A stretch of 64,000 nt of DNA, from positions 75,834 to 139,833 of the forward strand of contig URYE01000001.1 in NCBI GenBank assembly GCA_900551945.1, written 5' to 3'. The notes under the pieces are model-generated. The model had not been told where the DNA came from and did not search any database. It saw nothing but the letters and a program-made list of their open reading frames with translations. The DNA is from an uncultured Eubacterium sp. (GTDB lineage Bacteria; Bacillota; Clostridia; Lachnospirales; Lachnospiraceae). A program made the position numbers and the translations under genes. Shown in pieces: positions 1 through 8,615 of this stretch; the stretch's first letter is position 1, and every line of letters starts with the position of its first letter.

Positions 1-360
1 ATTGATACTATAGCAAATATTTATGATAAGATACATGAACTTGAAAGTAGTGGGAAAGTTAGTATTGGTTGGATTAAAGGCGTGTATCCTGTAAAAGATA
101 CAGCAATTCAGGCACTTAAAAGAAATGACTTATTTGTATGTGAATTAGAAGAAAAAGTTGTAGCTACCGCAATTATCAACCACGTTCAAGTGCCAGATTA
201 TAGGACAGGAAAATGGGAGATTAAAGCTGATGATAAACAAATCATGGTACTTCACACTCTTGTAGTTAGTCCAGATTATGCGAAACGTGGAATTGGGAGA
301 AAGTTTGTAGAATATTACGAAGATTATGCAAGGGAAAATGGTTGTGTCATACAAATATAG
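1..360 (+). pseudogene. GNAT-family N-acetyltransferase, 5' end outside window and 3' end lost
   Basis: The reading frame is open from the first base, so the gene enters from upstream and the first ATG (base 82) is internal. The protein shows the GNAT core: a strand ending LHTLVVSP followed by the acetyl-CoA loop YAKRGIGRKFVEYYEDYA. GNAT enzymes transfer an acetyl group from acetyl-CoA to an amine; the substrate cannot be told. The usual C-terminal strand and helix (an LR.D..N....LY...GF type segment of about 30-40 residues) are missing. After ENGC the frame runs straight into the right half of the palindromic repeat and stops within five codons. I read this as a truncation, so the product is probably inactive. 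Confidence 0.75.
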
Positions 361-447
361 TCAAGTATTCTTTTTAACGGTGCATTTATTGTTCATATAC
401 TACTGATATCTGACGGAAGTTTTATTTGTGCAAAATGCAAACTCAAA
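346..447 (+). repeat. Right half of the palindromic intergenic element (orphan half copy)
   Basis: It begins at GTCATACAAATATAG, the inner right arm of the element, and continues through a TTCTTTTTAACGGTGCATTTA-like block. It then reaches an outer arm ending TACTACTGATATC and a tail resembling TGTGCAAAATGCAAACTCAA. Other copies carry the same order of blocks. The matching left half is absent; in its place is the acetyltransferase reading frame. This marks a deletion or recombination junction near base 345. Confidence 0.8.
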
Positions 448-526
448 GGGTTTGGGGATTGAAAAAATCATTTTTAGGGTATATATTTTAGTTAAATTGT
501 ATGTTAGGCGAATAATGGGATTATAT

Positions 527-556
527 TTGATATAGGATATATTGCTTAAATATAAT
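527..556 (+). promoter_or_regulatory. Possible sigma-A promoter of the alcohol dehydrogenase
   Basis: TTGATA and TATAAT are separated by 18 bases, with the -10 box about 35 bases before the chosen ATG. Assigned by eye only. Confidence 0.45.
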
Positions 557-591
557 TGTATAAGTATGTCACAAATGAAAGGAGTTTGTAT

Positions 592-1770
592 ATGAATAAC
601 TTTAATTTTTTCTCACCAGTAAATGTTACTTTTGGGTGCGGAGCTTTGGGAAAACTTCACACATTGGAAATGCCAGGAAAGAAAGCGCTTCTTGTAATTA
701 GCAATGGCAAATCAGCTAAAATGAATGGTTCACTTGCAAAGACAGAAGACGAGCTTAAGATGGCTGGCATTGAATATATAATTTACAATGGAATTGGCTC
801 TAATCCTTTAAAGTCTGCTGTTGAAGAAGGTGCAAGAATTGCTAGAGAAAACAATGTTGACTTTGTTGTAGCACTTGGAGGTGGTTCAGTTATGGACGCT
901 TCAAAAAATCTTGCAATGTTTATTCCACAGCCATCTGATAATTTGTGGGACTATGCAAATTGTCCAACAGGTGGAAAAAAGACACCACCTAATAAAATGC
1001 TTCCTTGGATTGCGATTACTACATCAGCAGGTACTGGTTCAGAAGTAGATACAATTGGTGTTATTTCTAATCCAGAAACTGATGAAAAGATTGGTATCGG
1101 CGGAATGGCTGGTATGTTTGCAAAGTATGCAATTGTTGACCCAGAGCTTATGAAAACAGTTCCACCTACATTTACAGCTTATCAAGGTTTTGACGCATTG
1201 TTTCATTCAATTGAAGGATATATAAGCAATAAGTACAGCATTATGGGCGATATGATACAAAGCGCAGCTATAAAAAATATCGGAAAGTATCTTGCAAGAG
1301 CTGTTAAAGATGGAAATGATATAGAAGCTAGAGAACATGTAGCTTATGCTAACACAATGTCAGGCTATTCAATGGTAGTGGCTTCATGTATTTCAGAACA
1401 TGCTATGGAACATGCAATGAGTGCATATCACCCAGAACTTGCACATGGAGCAGGGCTTATTATGCTTTCAAAAGAATACTTTACATTTTGGATTAATAAG
1501 CATGTGTGTGATGAAAGATTTGTTGATATGGCGAAGTTCTTAGGAAAAGAAGATGCAAGCGAACCAGAAGATTTTATTACAGCATTAGTTGAACTTCAAA
1601 AGGAATGTGGAGTTGATAACCTTAAGATGTCTGATTATGGAATTAAAAAGGAAGATGCAATGAAGCTTGCTAAAAATGCAAGAGCAACTACATTAAGACT
1701 ATTTAACTGTGACCCAGCACCAACAACAGATGAAGATATTGCTGGAATATATGAAAGAGCTTTTAAGTAG
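592..1770 (+). CDS. Iron-containing alcohol dehydrogenase
   Basis: A 392-residue NAD(P)-dependent group III alcohol dehydrogenase, which interconverts short-chain aldehydes and alcohols with a divalent metal, usually iron. The nucleotide-binding motif ALGGGSVMDASK and the phosphate-binding TTSAGTGSEVD are present. Metal ligands lie in GFDALFHSIEGY and in the His-rich stretch AMEHAMSAYHPELAHGAG. I chose this ATG, not the one 12 codons upstream, because AAAGGAG sits at a normal distance before it. It stands alone with its own likely promoter. In an anaerobe it probably re-oxidises NADH during fermentation. Its closest subfamily (butanol or propanol dehydrogenase type) cannot be settled by eye. 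Confidence 0.9.
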   Translation: MNNFNFFSPVNVTFGCGALGKLHTLEMPGKKALLVISNGKSAKMNGSLAKTEDELKMAGIEYIIYNGIGSNPLKSAVEEGARIARENNVDFVVALGGGSVMDASKNLAMFIPQPSDNLWDYANCPTGGKKTPPNKMLPWIAITTSAGTGSEVDTIGVISNPETDEKIGIGGMAGMFAKYAIVDPELMKTVPPTFTAYQGFDALFHSIEGYISNKYSIMGDMIQSAAIKNIGKYLARAVKDGNDIEAREHVAYANTMSGYSMVVASCISEHAMEHAMSAYHPELAHGAGLIMLSKEYFTFWINKHVCDERFVDMAKFLGKEDASEPEDFITALVELQKECGVDNLKMSDYGIKKEDAMKLAKNARATTLRLFNCDPAPTTDEDIAGIYERAFK

Positions 1771-1794
1771 AATAAAATAAATTATATTAAGGAA

Positions 1795-1883
1795 GTCCTC
1801 ACTTTTATTTATGTGAACAACGAGCCAAAATTCATTTTTACAAAAGTTTGGCAACTGCAGCATAAACTATAAGTGGGGATTTT
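1795..1883 (+). terminator. Structured 3' region after the alcohol dehydrogenase
   Basis: An outer stem pairs TCCTCACTT with AAGTGGGGA, with one G-U pair. It encloses an inner hairpin in which GCCAAA pairs with TTTGGC. Only a weak T run follows (ATTTTG), so termination is plausible but not certain. The inner hairpin resembles blocks seen near bases 21309, 47525 and 57990. The rest of the gap up to base 2058 shows nothing recognisable. Confidence 0.45.
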
Positions 1884-2058
1884 GAATATTATATTTATAA
1901 ATAATAATTGTCATAATTGGTTTGATTAGTACATAAAAAATACATATTTTTTCCATTTTTTTATCACAAAACCTTGTTAAATTATTTTCAATAAATGTGA
2001 GTAATTACTTAAGTTCAAAAATTCACAGTACAAAAGAACGGAGGATAATTTTAGGAAA

Positions 2059-3912
2059 ATGAAAAGAAAAACAAGGATAAGTGTAAAAATTTTAGTACTT
2101 GTTGGAGTGCTATTTGTAACAGGTATTGTAAGTGTCATTATGGGTATGATGAGTATTAATGACATGAACAATAAAAGTCAGAAAATATCAAATGAATGTA
2201 TGGAAGCCGTTTCACTTATGGCAGATACATCAACAGCTATAGAAAAGGTGCAAAAGTATGCTAACAGTTCAGCAGCATTTAAAATGCAAAAAAGAGTTGA
2301 AGGTGATAGTACTTCTGATAATATGCCATCAGATAATAATGGAATGGGTGATGAGCAGACAGGGCAACAGGCACGTCCAGAGCAGAATAATGATAATAAT
2401 TCAGCAAATGACAATGCACAGGATATGCAAACTAATATGCAAAATGAAATAGATGCACTTGCGACTACATTTTCTGCTTTAGAAAATGCTATTAATAAGT
2501 TCGGAAATGCGCAGGTTCTTGAAGGTTTGCAAGCTTATAAAAGTGTTTATGAGGAATACAGCAGTAGTATCCAAGTTGTGTTAAATAGTGACAGTACAAA
2601 TATGGATGACTATTTTTCACTTACAGCGCAAGGTGATGATAGTATAACTTCAAGACTGGAAAGCGCAGCAGACAATCTTGATACATTGATTACAAACCAA
2701 GTTAATGAAGCTTCGCAAGATTTGAATAATCAATATAATTCTTCAATCAAAATGTATGTGGCAATTGCAATAATAATGTTTATTATGCAGATTGCGATTA
2801 TTATAATGCTTTTGACAGTAATAAGACCATTAAAGTTAGCTAATAAACAGTTAAACGGTATTATTGAAGATATTGATAATAATAATGGTGATTTGACTGC
2901 GAGAATAAATGTAAAATCAGACGATGAGATTGGAGAGCTTGTAGGTGGTATTAATGTATTTATTGAGAAACTCCATTTGATTATGAAGGACATTAAGGCT
3001 TCTTCTGATAGTATAAAGGAGTCGTCAGTAAGTATGGATAATGAGATTAGCGAAGTTAATAAAAATGCAAATAATATCTCAGCTTCTATGCAGCAGATGG
3101 CAGCAGGTATGCAGGAAGTGTCTGCAACTGTGGAAGAAATTAGTGCAGGAACAGATAACATTTTCAAGGCTATGGTAAATATCACAGACAAGATTGAACA
3201 AGGAAATGAAATCACATCTAAGATACAAGAAAAATCTGTTGAATACAGAACAACTACTGAAAATGGCATGAACACAACTAATGATATGGTTGTTAAGATA
3301 AAAGATGGACTTAATCAGTCGATAGAAAACAGCCGTAAAGTTGAAAGAATACAAGAGCTTACAGAAGATATCTTGAGTATTTCTTCACAGACTAATATGT
3401 TAGCATTAAATGCTTCTATTGAAGCAGCAAGAGCAGGTGAAGCAGGAAAAGGCTTTGCAGTTGTAGCACAACAAATTCGTTCCCTTGCAGAAGATAGTAG
3501 AAAGGTTGCTAATAATATTCAAGATATAAGTGTTATTGTAATACAAAGTGTTGAAGACCTTACTGGCAATTCTGAAAAATTAATAGAATATGTTGACGAG
3601 AGTATTCTAGCAGATTATAAGAAGTTTGTTGAGATTACTAACGAGTATAGACAAGACGCAACAAAGGTTAATGAAATTCTTGAAGATTTTTCAGAAAATA
3701 CAAATACACTTAAAAATACAATAGCAGAAATGAACAGCGGAATAAGTGATATTTCAATAACTATTGATGACAGCACAAAGGGCGTAAATGAAGCTGCCGA
3801 GGGTGTAAGTAGTGTAGTTGATTCAATTAATGATATTAAGTTAAAAGCAGAAGATAATACACAGGTTGGCGAAAAGCTTGCGGGATATGTTAAGATTTTT
3901 AAGAATATGTAA
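2059..3912 (+). CDS. Methyl-accepting chemotaxis protein
   Basis: A 617-residue membrane chemoreceptor that signals to CheA/CheW. A first transmembrane segment (about residues 9-31) is followed by an extracellular four-helix-type sensor region, a second segment (about 231-254), a HAMP domain and a long cytoplasmic signalling domain. The highly conserved hairpin tip reads [19 protein letters not shown] and continues into [18 protein letters not shown]. The sensor region carries an unusual Asn/Gln/Asp-rich low-complexity insert at about residues 85-130. A GGAGG lies 13 bases before the start, rather far, and an AGGA lies closer. No che or fla genes adjoin it. The ligand is unknown. Confidence 0.93.
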   Translation: MKRKTRISVKILVLVGVLFVTGIVSVIMGMMSINDMNNKSQKISNECMEAVSLMADTSTAIEKVQKYANSSAAFKMQKRVEGDSTSDNMPSDNNGMGDEQTGQQARPEQNNDNNSANDNAQDMQTNMQNEIDALATTFSALENAINKFGNAQVLEGLQAYKSVYEEYSSSIQVVLNSDSTNMDDYFSLTAQGDDSITSRLESAADNLDTLITNQVNEASQDLNNQYNSSIKMYVAIAIIMFIMQIAIIIMLLTVIRPLKLANKQLNGIIEDIDNNNGDLTARINVKSDDEIGELVGGINVFIEKLHLIMKDIKASSDSIKESSVSMDNEISEVNKNANNISASMQQMAAGMQEVSATVEEISAGTDNIFKAMVNITDKIEQGNEITSKIQEKSVEYRTTTENGMNTTNDMVVKIKDGLNQSIENSRKVERIQELTEDILSISSQTNMLALNASIEAARAGEAGKGFAVVAQQIRSLAEDSRKVANNIQDISVIVIQSVEDLTGNSEKLIEYVDESILADYKKFVEITNEYRQDATKVNEILEDFSENTNTLKNTIAEMNSGISDISITIDDSTKGVNEAAEGVSSVVDSINDIKLKAEDNTQVGEKLAGYVKIFKNM

Positions 3913-3931
3913 ATTACATTAGTAATAAATG

Positions 3932-4135
3932 CTTTAAGTTTTTATATTTTTAGATTTTATAGATAGCAGTAGTATATATTAAAAAGAACAATCAGTTATA
4001 TTTTTGTGACTTAAACGAACGTACTTGTTCTATAAGCGCATACAAACATAACAGATTGTTCTTTTTTATATGTGTTTATATACTGTTACTATATCTCATG
4101 AGAATGTATTGTTTTGCAAAATACAAAAATTCAAG
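3932..4135 (+). repeat. Palindromic intergenic element, divergent copy between convergent genes
   Basis: Ends are inverted: CTTTAAGTTTTTATATTTT at the left and AAATACAAAAATTCAAG at the right. Inside, GATAGCAGTAGTATATA faces TATATACTGTTACTATATC. The centre holds a different strong hairpin, AAAAAGAACAATC facing GATTGTTCTTTTTT, around a small AACGAACGTACTTGTTC loop region. Flanking runs of A and T make it a credible bidirectional terminator between the chemoreceptor gene and pyrC. It clearly belongs with the other elements by its outer arms and the TGCAAAATACAAAAA tail. Confidence 0.7.
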
Positions 4136-4155
4136 TTAGATAAGAATATATTGAT

Positions 4156-5433
4156 TTATTTGCTTTTGTATACAATGTTACCTTTGCATATTGTATAATG
4201 AACTTTTCCTGGAAGTTCCCAGTTTAAGAATGGGCTGTTAGATGCTTTGGAAGCAAAGTGGTCAACAGTCCACATTTCATTTTCACCAAAGATAACAATA
4301 TCAGCAACAGAGCCTTTGCATATACTTGTTGGTACAAGGCGATAAAATTGTGCAGGGTTCTTGCTCATAAGCTCCATAAGTTTAAGAAGTGTAATGTGAC
4401 CTGCTTGAACGAGTGATTTAATACCTAGACCAAGAGAAGTTTCAAGTCCAATAATACCAGATGGAGCTTGTTCAAGTGGCTTTGCCTTTTCTTCTGCGCT
4501 GTGTGGTGCGTGGTCAGTCACTATCATATCAATAGTTCCGTCTTTAATACCTTCAATTATCATCTGTCGGTCTTTTTCAGTTCTTAAAGGTGGGTTCATT
4601 CTTGCCATTGTGCCGTATTCAAGAACTGCATCTTCTGTAAGTGTAAAATGGTGTGGAGTAGCCTCGGCATGAATATCTGCTCCTAATTTTTTAGCAGTAC
4701 GGACAAGCTCAACAGAGTTACCTGAGCTTATATGTTGAATACATACAGAAGCCCCTGTGTGGAGTGCGAGCATAGTGTCACGAGCAACCATAACGTCTTC
4801 TGCTGTATGAGAAGCACCGCCATAATTTAATTTCTTAGAAATCTCTCCTTGATTAACACCAGCATTTTTAATAAATAATGGGTCTTCTTCGTGAAGACTT
4901 ACAGGTAAGTCAAGTTCTTTGGCAATTTCCATAGCTTTAACAAGAAGTGCTTCATCCATAATAGGAATACCGTCATCAGTAAAGCCTGCTGCCCCATGCT
5001 CAGCGAGTGTTTTCATATCAACAAGTTCTTTTCCTGCAAGTCCTTTTGTGATAGTTGCTGTTTGTAATACATGGATACCTGTCTTTTCACCTTTTTCTTG
5101 AATATATTGCAAAGTTTCTATATTATCAACAGCAGGCTTAGTATTTGCCATACATACTACCATTGTAAAGCCACCTTTTGCAGCAGAACTAGCACCAGAA
5201 TTAATATCTTCTTTATATGTAAAACCAGGGTCTCTAAAATGTACATGAGTATCAACAAGCCCCGGAGCAACGACAAGTCCAGTAGCGTCAATTATTTCAA
5301 CATCATTTGAGTTAATATCTTTTGAAATGTCATCGCCTGTCTGAATTATTGTGCCATTGTCGATTAAAACGTCCATTACTTTATCAGTATTACTTACTGG
5401 GTCAACAACACGACCATTTTTAATAAGTAGCAT
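4156..5433 (-). CDS. pyrC: Dihydroorotase
   Basis: A 425-residue class I dihydroorotase that cyclises carbamoyl aspartate to dihydroorotate in pyrimidine synthesis. The zinc motif DTHVHFRDPG (His63, His65) is present. So are GAAGFTDDG, the IQHISS and EATPHHF histidines, the substrate-binding ARMNPPLR, and the catalytic Asp in IVTDHAPH. This pattern matches the Bacillus-type monofunctional enzyme. An AGGAGG lies 7-8 bases before the ATG. No other pyr gene is adjacent, and no uracil-responsive attenuator was recognised in the leader. Confidence 0.95.
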   Translation of the reverse strand: MLLIKNGRVVDPVSNTDKVMDVLIDNGTIIQTGDDISKDINSNDVEIIDATGLVVAPGLVDTHVHFRDPGFTYKEDINSGASSAAKGGFTMVVCMANTKPAVDNIETLQYIQEKGEKTGIHVLQTATITKGLAGKELVDMKTLAEHGAAGFTDDGIPIMDEALLVKAMEIAKELDLPVSLHEEDPLFIKNAGVNQGEISKKLNYGGASHTAEDVMVARDTMLALHTGASVCIQHISSGNSVELVRTAKKLGADIHAEATPHHFTLTEDAVLEYGTMARMNPPLRTEKDRQMIIEGIKDGTIDMIVTDHAPHSAEEKAKPLEQAPSGIIGLETSLGLGIKSLVQAGHITLLKLMELMSKNPAQFYRLVPTSICKGSVADIVIFGENEMWTVDHFASKASNSPFLNWELPGKVHYTICKGNIVYKSK

Positions 5434-5481
5434 AAAAAATCCTCCTATATTTTTTAATAAAACATTTTAAATTATATTCAT

Positions 5482-5510
5482 AGTATAACAGTTAAAATAA
5501 GCTTTTTCAA
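5482..5510 (-). promoter_or_regulatory. Probable promoter of pyrC
   Basis: On the minus strand, TTGAAA and TATACT are separated by 17 bases, about 50 bases upstream of the start codon. Confidence 0.55.
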
Positions 5511-5623
5511 TTAACAATAATTATTTGAAAATGTATTTTTATTTGGCTAATTAACACATTCAACAAAAATGTAACAAAAAATTAATACTATACACAGAAA
5601 GTTCATTTGTAATGAATATATAT

Positions 5624-5652
5624 TTGGGTTTAAACTATATATGGTGTATAAT
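5624..5652 (+). promoter_or_regulatory. Probable promoter of the membrane-anchored SGNH protein
   Basis: TTGGGT and TATAAT are separated by exactly 17 bases, about 70 bases before the coding start. This is the clearest promoter-like sequence in the 286-base gap after pyrC. Confidence 0.55.
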
Positions 5653-5719
5653 ATTTATCAATAAGTTAAAAGATGTAAATTGTTAAATATATTTAAAAAG
5701 GGAAAAATAAAAAAGAAAA

Positions 5720-7117
5720 ATGAAAAATAAAGATAGAAAAAAAACTAACAGCATGAAGAAATTAAGTTGGCGTAAGAGATATAGTGACTCTTTTATGGGT
5801 GGAATATTTCTAGTAATATGTACAATTATACTTTGTAGTCTTGTTATAATATCAAAAATATTAATTGCTACACATGAAGAAAGTAAAATTAAAAAAATCA
5901 AACCCAATGAAATTGTGATTGATTTTGATGATGACAATGATAATAAAGATGATGATTACGACAGTAATTATGATGAAGATGGCAATTATATATTTGATTA
6001 TAACGATTCATATGCTTGGATATTTCCGGGAATGAGCCTTGAAGCTAAGAAAAGTACAGTATTTCCACAAGACCAGATACAAAGCTTTATGGATACTTAT
6101 GTAAAGCATGAAGATAGTTTACCTTTAAGTCTTGTTGGAAGAAATTTTGATAATTCAGTAACTCCTTATGATGGTGTTGAAAGGACAATAACTTGTTGGG
6201 GAGATAGTATGACAGAAGGAAATGGAACTAATCCCGCAGTTATAGAAAAAGATGGTGAAACAATAGATATAAGCTATATAACATATCCTATGTTTATAGA
6301 GCAGACAACTGGTATCAAAACATATAATCTTGGTGTTGGTGGTGAAACATCTAAGCAGATTGCTGAAAGACAAGGAGGACTTCCTATTGTACTTGATAGA
6401 GATGTTACAATACCAGAAAGTGGAGCTATGAAGATTAATCTTATATCACCTGATGATGGAGAACCTGTGTACTTTAATGATTATAGTGGATATGGTTTTT
6501 CGGATGAGCCTAATGTGAATAAAGTATATATAGGTGGACAGCCATATAAGATAACATTTAATGGTGAAACTCACATATTATATAAAAATCTCAAGCATAA
6601 AACTAAAGAAGATGAAAGTACCACATCTGTTAGTACACAAACAAATTCAAGTGGAATAACACTTGCTGCGGGAACACCAGTGTATACAAAAGCTGCAATT
6701 GATAGAAAGAATGATATTCTTATTATAGAAATGGGAAGCAATGGTGGTTGGGATGATGACCTTAGCGAGCTTGTTGCACAGTATGATGCTATGATAAATA
6801 GTGCAGGTTGTAAGTATTATATAATCATAGGTGATACAGATGACCCATATTATGATGCAGGTGTTGGAGAAACAGCATGGGAGGCTACATTGCACGAAGC
6901 ATTTGGTGAGCATTTTATAAATATGAGATTGTATTTGATTGAGCATGGTTTAAGCGACTGTGGACTTGAAACTACATTTGCAGATATGGAAGGATATTGT
7001 AATGGTGAGATATCTAAGCAGTTAAGAGCTGACTGGACTCACCTTAATGCTTATGGATATTATTCAAAGGGACTTGCAGTATACCAAAAGGGTGTGCAGT
7101 TAGGATATTGGAGTTAA
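5720..7117 (+). CDS. Membrane-anchored SGNH/GDSL-hydrolase-like protein
   Basis: A 465-residue protein with a basic N-terminus and one transmembrane helix (about residues 26-50). A very acidic Asp/Asn/Tyr linker (about 70-100) follows, then an extracellular SGNH-fold domain. SGNH blocks are visible: WGDSMTEGNG with the catalytic Ser, GVGGETSKQI with the block II Gly, IEMGSNGGW as block III, and DWTHLNAYGY with the Asp-x-x-His pair. Such enzymes esterify or de-esterify glycans. Its position before a glycosyltransferase, an MBOAT protein and a second SGNH protein suggests cell-surface glycan acylation. The ribosome site is weak (AGGGAAAAA). The substrate is not determinable. Confidence 0.75.
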   Translation: MKNKDRKKTNSMKKLSWRKRYSDSFMGGIFLVICTIILCSLVIISKILIATHEESKIKKIKPNEIVIDFDDDNDNKDDDYDSNYDEDGNYIFDYNDSYAWIFPGMSLEAKKSTVFPQDQIQSFMDTYVKHEDSLPLSLVGRNFDNSVTPYDGVERTITCWGDSMTEGNGTNPAVIEKDGETIDISYITYPMFIEQTTGIKTYNLGVGGETSKQIAERQGGLPIVLDRDVTIPESGAMKINLISPDDGEPVYFNDYSGYGFSDEPNVNKVYIGGQPYKITFNGETHILYKNLKHKTKEDESTTSVSTQTNSSGITLAAGTPVYTKAAIDRKNDILIIEMGSNGGWDDDLSELVAQYDAMINSAGCKYYIIIGDTDDPYYDAGVGETAWEATLHEAFGEHFINMRLYLIEHGLSDCGLETTFADMEGYCNGEISKQLRADWTHLNAYGYYSKGLAVYQKGVQLGYWS

Positions 7118-7262
7118 AAGGAATACTTCTCTAAAAAGAAGTACTTGTTAAATTTTAGATTTAGTATTATAATTATTAAGTTAAGTGACACAAAAATAGC
7201 ATTTGTCTGAAATTATTATATATTTTTAATATATTATTATGATGTGAAATAAAGGAGAATAT

Positions 7263-8003
7263 ATGTTATCAGTAGTTATACCAACATTTAATGAGAGTAA
7301 AAATATAAGAAATCTGGTTACACAGATTGATAAGGCTCTTAAAGGAATAGAGTATGAGATAGTATTTATAGATGACAGTAAAGATAATACCCCTGATGTA
7401 ATAAGAGAAGTTGCAAAAGACTTTCCAGCAGTAAGAATGGAACACAGAAAGAATGGAACAGGTCTTGCGACAGCGGTTCTTAGAGGTTTTAAGATTGCAA
7501 AGGGTGAATATATGGCTTGTATGGATGCTGATTTACAGCACCCACCTATCGTATTAAAGTATATGTATAAAGCAATGGAAAGTGGAGCAGATTTTTGTAT
7601 TCCTAGCCGTCTTATTCCGGGTGGTGATGATGGTGGTCTTAATTGGTATAGAAAGTTTGTTTCTGGGACAGCAAGAAAGATTGGACAAGTTATGCTTCCA
7701 TGTCTTAGAAAGATAACAGACCCTACAAGTGGACTTTTCATGTTTAGGAGAGAAGTTATTGAAAATGCAGACCTTCAGCCTATTGGTTGGAAGATTATGG
7801 TTGAAGTGCTTGCTATGGGTACATATAAGAAGGTTATCGAAATTCCTTACAAGTTCCAGCAAAGAACAGAAGGAGAGTCAAAGCTTTCAGGTAAGGTAAC
7901 AATGGAGTATTTAAAGCAGCTTATGAACCTTAGAAAGAGATATAATAAGGCTAATGTATACGAAGTTGAAAGATGGACTGTTAAGCAAATGAAAAGTAAA
8001 TAA
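7263..8003 (+). CDS. Family 2 glycosyltransferase, polyprenyl-phosphate sugar synthase type
   Basis: A 246-residue GT2 enzyme. The N-terminus MLSVVIPTFNESKNI and the metal and nucleotide-sugar motif MDADLQHPP are typical. The late QQRTEGESKLS motif matches dolichol- or undecaprenyl-phosphate mannosyl/glucosyl transferases (DPM1/ArnC-like). Unlike many bacterial relatives it lacks C-terminal membrane helices. It probably loads a sugar onto undecaprenyl phosphate for use outside the membrane. The two polytopic proteins downstream (bases 13049 and 15031) are candidate acceptor transferases; that link is inferred. AAAGGAG precedes the ATG by 5 bases. Confidence 0.88.
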   Translation: MLSVVIPTFNESKNIRNLVTQIDKALKGIEYEIVFIDDSKDNTPDVIREVAKDFPAVRMEHRKNGTGLATAVLRGFKIAKGEYMACMDADLQHPPIVLKYMYKAMESGADFCIPSRLIPGGDDGGLNWYRKFVSGTARKIGQVMLPCLRKITDPTSGLFMFRREVIENADLQPIGWKIMVEVLAMGTYKKVIEIPYKFQQRTEGESKLSGKVTMEYLKQLMNLRKRYNKANVYEVERWTVKQMKSK

Positions 8004-8019
8004 AGCTTTATAATATGTG

Positions 8020-8110
8020 TTGTCGCACTAGGCGGTTTTATATAGATATAGATTATGAAATATTTTCTATATAATGAATGTATAAAGTTGCTTTGTGCGA
8101 CATTTTTTTT
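8020..8110 (+). terminator. Terminator after the GT2 gene
   Basis: GTCGCAC pairs with GTGCGAC across a long AT-rich loop, followed by eight or more T residues. Confidence 0.6.
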
Positions 8111-8120
8111 AAAAGAATGA

Positions 8121-8149
8121 GAGTGTACAAAAGCTGTGCACTCTTTTTT
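8121..8149. terminator. Second, probably bidirectional, terminator hairpin
   Basis: GAGTGTACA pairs with TGTGCACTC with one G-U pair, followed by TTTTTT. It sits between the end of the GT2 gene and the end of the minus-strand Rpn remnant. Confidence 0.65.
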
Positions 8150-8158
8150 GAATGAATT

Positions 8159-8380
8159 TTATTTTTGATATTCTGCAAGTGATTTTTTAAGCATAGCTAT
8201 TTCATTATCTTTTTGTGAGAGTTGCTCATCTTTTTGAGAAATAATGAAATTATATTTTTTACTGGCTTGTTGTTCTCCCTGTTGTATGCCTTTTTCAATA
8301 CTCGTTTGTAAAGCTTCTTCTTCAATTAAATTGCTTAAATTATACATAGTAATCGCCTCACTTTCCATTTCTCTTGTCAT
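8159..8380 (-). pseudogene. C-terminal fragment of an Rpn-family (PD-(D/E)XK) nuclease/transposase-like protein
   Basis: The 73 residues carry the tail typical of Firmicute Rpn-like proteins: MTREMESEAITMYNLSNLIEE, then GIQQGEQQASKK and a Gln/Lys-rich coiled-coil end. The PD-(D/E)XK nuclease core that should precede it is missing. The frame stays open a little way upstream (KLP before MTREM), with no ribosome site at the ATG, so this is a remnant. A second collapsed member lies at bases 21494-21861. The 235-base gap to the MBOAT gene contains no other gene. Confidence 0.65.
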
Positions 8381-8615
8381 AGGAAGTTTATAAAATATTA
8401 TAAAGCAAAAAATTTTTAGTTTGTGAAAAGTATGTGAAAAGTGGATAAAATCAAGGTTTATTTTAAAGTAAATATTGTTAAAAAGTGTGAATTGTGATAG
8501 AATTTATGAGCTGTTAAAAGCAAAAATATAAAGTTGATGTTATGAGCAAGAAGTGAAGTTGGCTTGTAACTTATAACATACGAAAGAACATTTTATTAAA
8601 TGTGGGGAAAAACTT

